DNA from: Paraurantiacibacter namhicola
GTDB taxonomy: Bacteria; Pseudomonadota; Alphaproteobacteria; Sphingomonadales; Sphingomonadaceae
Direction: 5' to 3'
Length of the DNA stretch: 64,000 nt
Assembly: GCF_001687545.1 (NCBI RefSeq)
Contig: NZ_CP016545.1
Span: 1,659,001 to 1,723,000, forward strand
Part shown: positions 62,713 through 64,000 of the stretch, piece after piece
Position numbering within the stretch: the first letter of the stretch is position 1
Layout of the letters: each line of letters starts with the position of its first letter
Translations under genes and position numbers: made by a program
The notes under the pieces: generated by a model
What the model saw: the letters and a program-made list of their open reading frames with translations, nothing else
Told to the model about the DNA's origin: nothing
Databases searched by the model: none

Positions 62713-64000
62713 ATGCTGAACCGCTTGTTGTTTGCCGCCATGGCAGTGTTCGGGCTTGGTACTGCGCAGCCTGCCGCTGCCGGTCCGCAACAGGACGAGG
62801 TGGGTGAACAGGCGGAGGCGCTGTTGCAACAGCGCGGCGAGGATATCGCAGAGGTGCTGAAGGGCGAGATGCCCAGCGAGGAAGTCTTTTCCGAACGTTT
62901 CCTGCAGGCAGTACCCGAAGAACGCCTTGTCGGCCTGATCACGCAGCTGGAGACGCAGTTCGGTCCCTTCCAGGGCCTCCAGTCAGTCGAACCGACAGGC
63001 GCGGTGAGCGCGAACATAACGGTGCGGTTCGAGGGCGCGCTGGCGATGGGTGAGTTCGCGCTCAACCCGAAGGCCCCCTTCCTGGTCGAAGGGCTGAACC
63101 TGCGCGATTTCCAGCCGATCTCCGATAGCCCTGACAAGATCGTCGCAGACCTTGCCACCCTTCCTGGCGAGACCGGCATGCTCCTGGTCCGGCTTGACGA
63201 TGGCGAGGTCTTGGTCAGCCACCAGCCCGACCAGCTCTTCGCGATCGGTTCGACCTTCAAGCTCTACATCCTGGGCGCGATAGGCCGGCAGGTCCGGGAA
63301 GGAGAGCTGTCATGGAGCGATATCGTCCCGCTGACCGAACGCAGTTTCCCGAGCGGCATGCTGCAGGACTGGCCGCAAGGCGCTCCGCTGACGGTGCAGA
63401 CCCTGGCCAGCCTGATGATCTCCATCAGCGACAACACGGCGACCGACCAGCTGCTGATGCTGGCCGGGCGGGACGCGGTCGAGGCGGAGGTTGCCGCAAG
63501 CGGTCACGCCGATGCGGCAGCGACCCTTCCCTTCATCACGACCCGCGAGATGTTCGTGCTGAAGGCGAGCCCTGCCTCCATGGGCGAGGCCTACCTTGCC
63601 GCTGACATTCCGACGCGGCGCACCATGCTTGCCGCGCTGGATCTCGAATCGGTAGATATGGAGCAGGTGGCCACCACCTTTGCCGGAGCCCCGCGACTGA
63701 TCGAACTGGAATGGCTGGCCAGCCCCGCCGATCTCGCGGCGCTGATGGCGCACCTTCGCGACATGGACGACCCGACGATCATGCAGGTGATGGCAATCAA
63801 TCCAGGCATCACCGGGGAGAGCGCCGAGGGATTTGCCTACATCGGGTACAAGGGCGGGTCCGAGCCGGGCGTCCTCAACCAGACGTGGCTGCTGCAGACG
63901 AAGGACGGCGCCTGGTATGCGCTATCGACCAGCTGGAACAATCCGGACGAGAGCCTGGACAATAACGAGCTAATTATCCTGGCGCGGCGGGCGATGGGCC
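62713..64000 (+). CDS. Secreted serine hydrolase, class A beta-lactamase-like (runs off right edge)
   Basis: The frame from ATG 62713 stays open to the window end (429 codons), so the C-terminus is missing. A signal of about 23 residues precedes a helical/beta N-terminal domain (about 30-130) of the DUF3887-like kind. The hydrolase domain follows, with S180-TF-K183 (FAIGSTFKLYI), S239-D240-N241 (MISISDN) and K380-GG in place of the usual KTG triad. The fold matches class A beta-lactamases, but the two-domain architecture and the KGG motif fit a cell-wall-related serine hydrolase better. It is divergent from the paralogue cluster. Confidence 0.85.
   Translation, partial: MLNRLLFAAMAVFGLGTAQPAAAGPQQDEVGEQAEALLQQRGEDIAEVLKGEMPSEEVFSERFLQAVPEERLVGLITQLETQFGPFQGLQSVEPTGAVSANITVRFEGALAMGEFALNPKAPFLVEGLNLRDFQPISDSPDKIVADLATLPGETGMLLVRLDDGEVLVSHQPDQLFAIGSTFKLYILGAIGRQVREGELSWSDIVPLTERSFPSGMLQDWPQGAPLTVQTLASLMISISDNTATDQLLMLAGRDAVEAEVAASGHADAAATLPFITTREMFVLKASPASMGEAYLAADIPTRRTMLAALDLESVDMEQVATTFAGAPRLIELEWLASPADLAALMAHLRDMDDPTIMQVMAINPGITGESAEGFAYIGYKGGSEPGVLNQTWLLQTKDGAWYALSTSWNNPDESLDNNELIILARRAMG

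Overview
The window is a gene-dense, GC-rich piece of chromosome from an alphaproteobacterium. It most likely comes from order Sphingomonadales, close to the Erythrobacter/Altererythrobacter group. That placement is an inference from gene content and order: a fused ispDF next to dusB-ntrBC-ntrYX-hfq-hflX, an Hfq with two Sm domains, a eukaryote-like prolyl-tRNA synthetase, a patatin with a DUF3376-type tail, and an RpoH-type dnaK promoter. No rRNA, CRISPR array, insertion sequence, integron or phage gene was seen. The only tRNA found is tRNA-Ser(UGA). This is mainly core genome.

Layout. 1-6000: a DUF1206 membrane protein (cut by the left edge), a NYN-LOTUS protein, a lipoprotein, lipA-ratA, and on the minus strand ispDF, a secreted unknown and cinA. 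5957-15233, plus strand: dusB, the two nitrogen two-component systems ntrB-ntrC and ntrY-ntrX, the tandem hfq, and hflX. 15244-17144, minus: argE-mazG. 17255-25389, minus: nine tightly packed, mostly overlapping genes (mltB, rlpA-like, dac, tmk, holB, metG, tatD, an MBL hydrolase and a 56-aa membrane protein), combining cell-wall and replication/translation functions. 25514-29643: tRNA-Ser, then lpd, an SH3-like lipoprotein, a thioesterase and the pyruvate dehydrogenase E2 gene. 29772-40540: a usp gene, then minus-strand redoxin, rnr, proS, phaR, alr, an MFS/MHS transporter, an IscU-like protein, cvpA and radA. 40612-48509: a patatin, dnaJ and dnaK on minus, then a PCuAC protein, an HELTH metallopeptidase-like protein and an IDO-like haem protein on plus. 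48567-54614: a glycine-zipper lipoprotein, grpE and hrcA, rph-rdgB, a CAP-domain protein, hemW-xerC. 54611-60660: dedA, gshB, yraN and rsmI on minus, and lpoA-parE on plus. 60733-64000: four tandem secreted paralogues on minus, then a secreted serine hydrolase running off the right edge.

How the genes work together. Heat-shock functions are split between dnaK-dnaJ, with a recognisable RpoH-type promoter, and hrcA-grpE, with no visible CIRCE site. Peptidoglycan functions recur: dac, mltB, an rlpA-like gene, alr, lpoA and perhaps the last gene. Lipoate and pyruvate dehydrogenase functions are lipA, the E2 gene and lpd.

The part least explained by known biology is 60733-62486. It holds four paralogous exported proteins of about 130 residues, each with two cysteines 71-72 residues apart. 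An intrinsic terminator lies before the last gene, and a long bulged hairpin lies upstream of the first. Other points of interest are the tandem Hfq with asymmetric rim residues, an NtrX without the GAFTGA loop, an RlpA-like protein with an eroded active-site segment, and an 11-bp tandem repeat over the proS stop codon.
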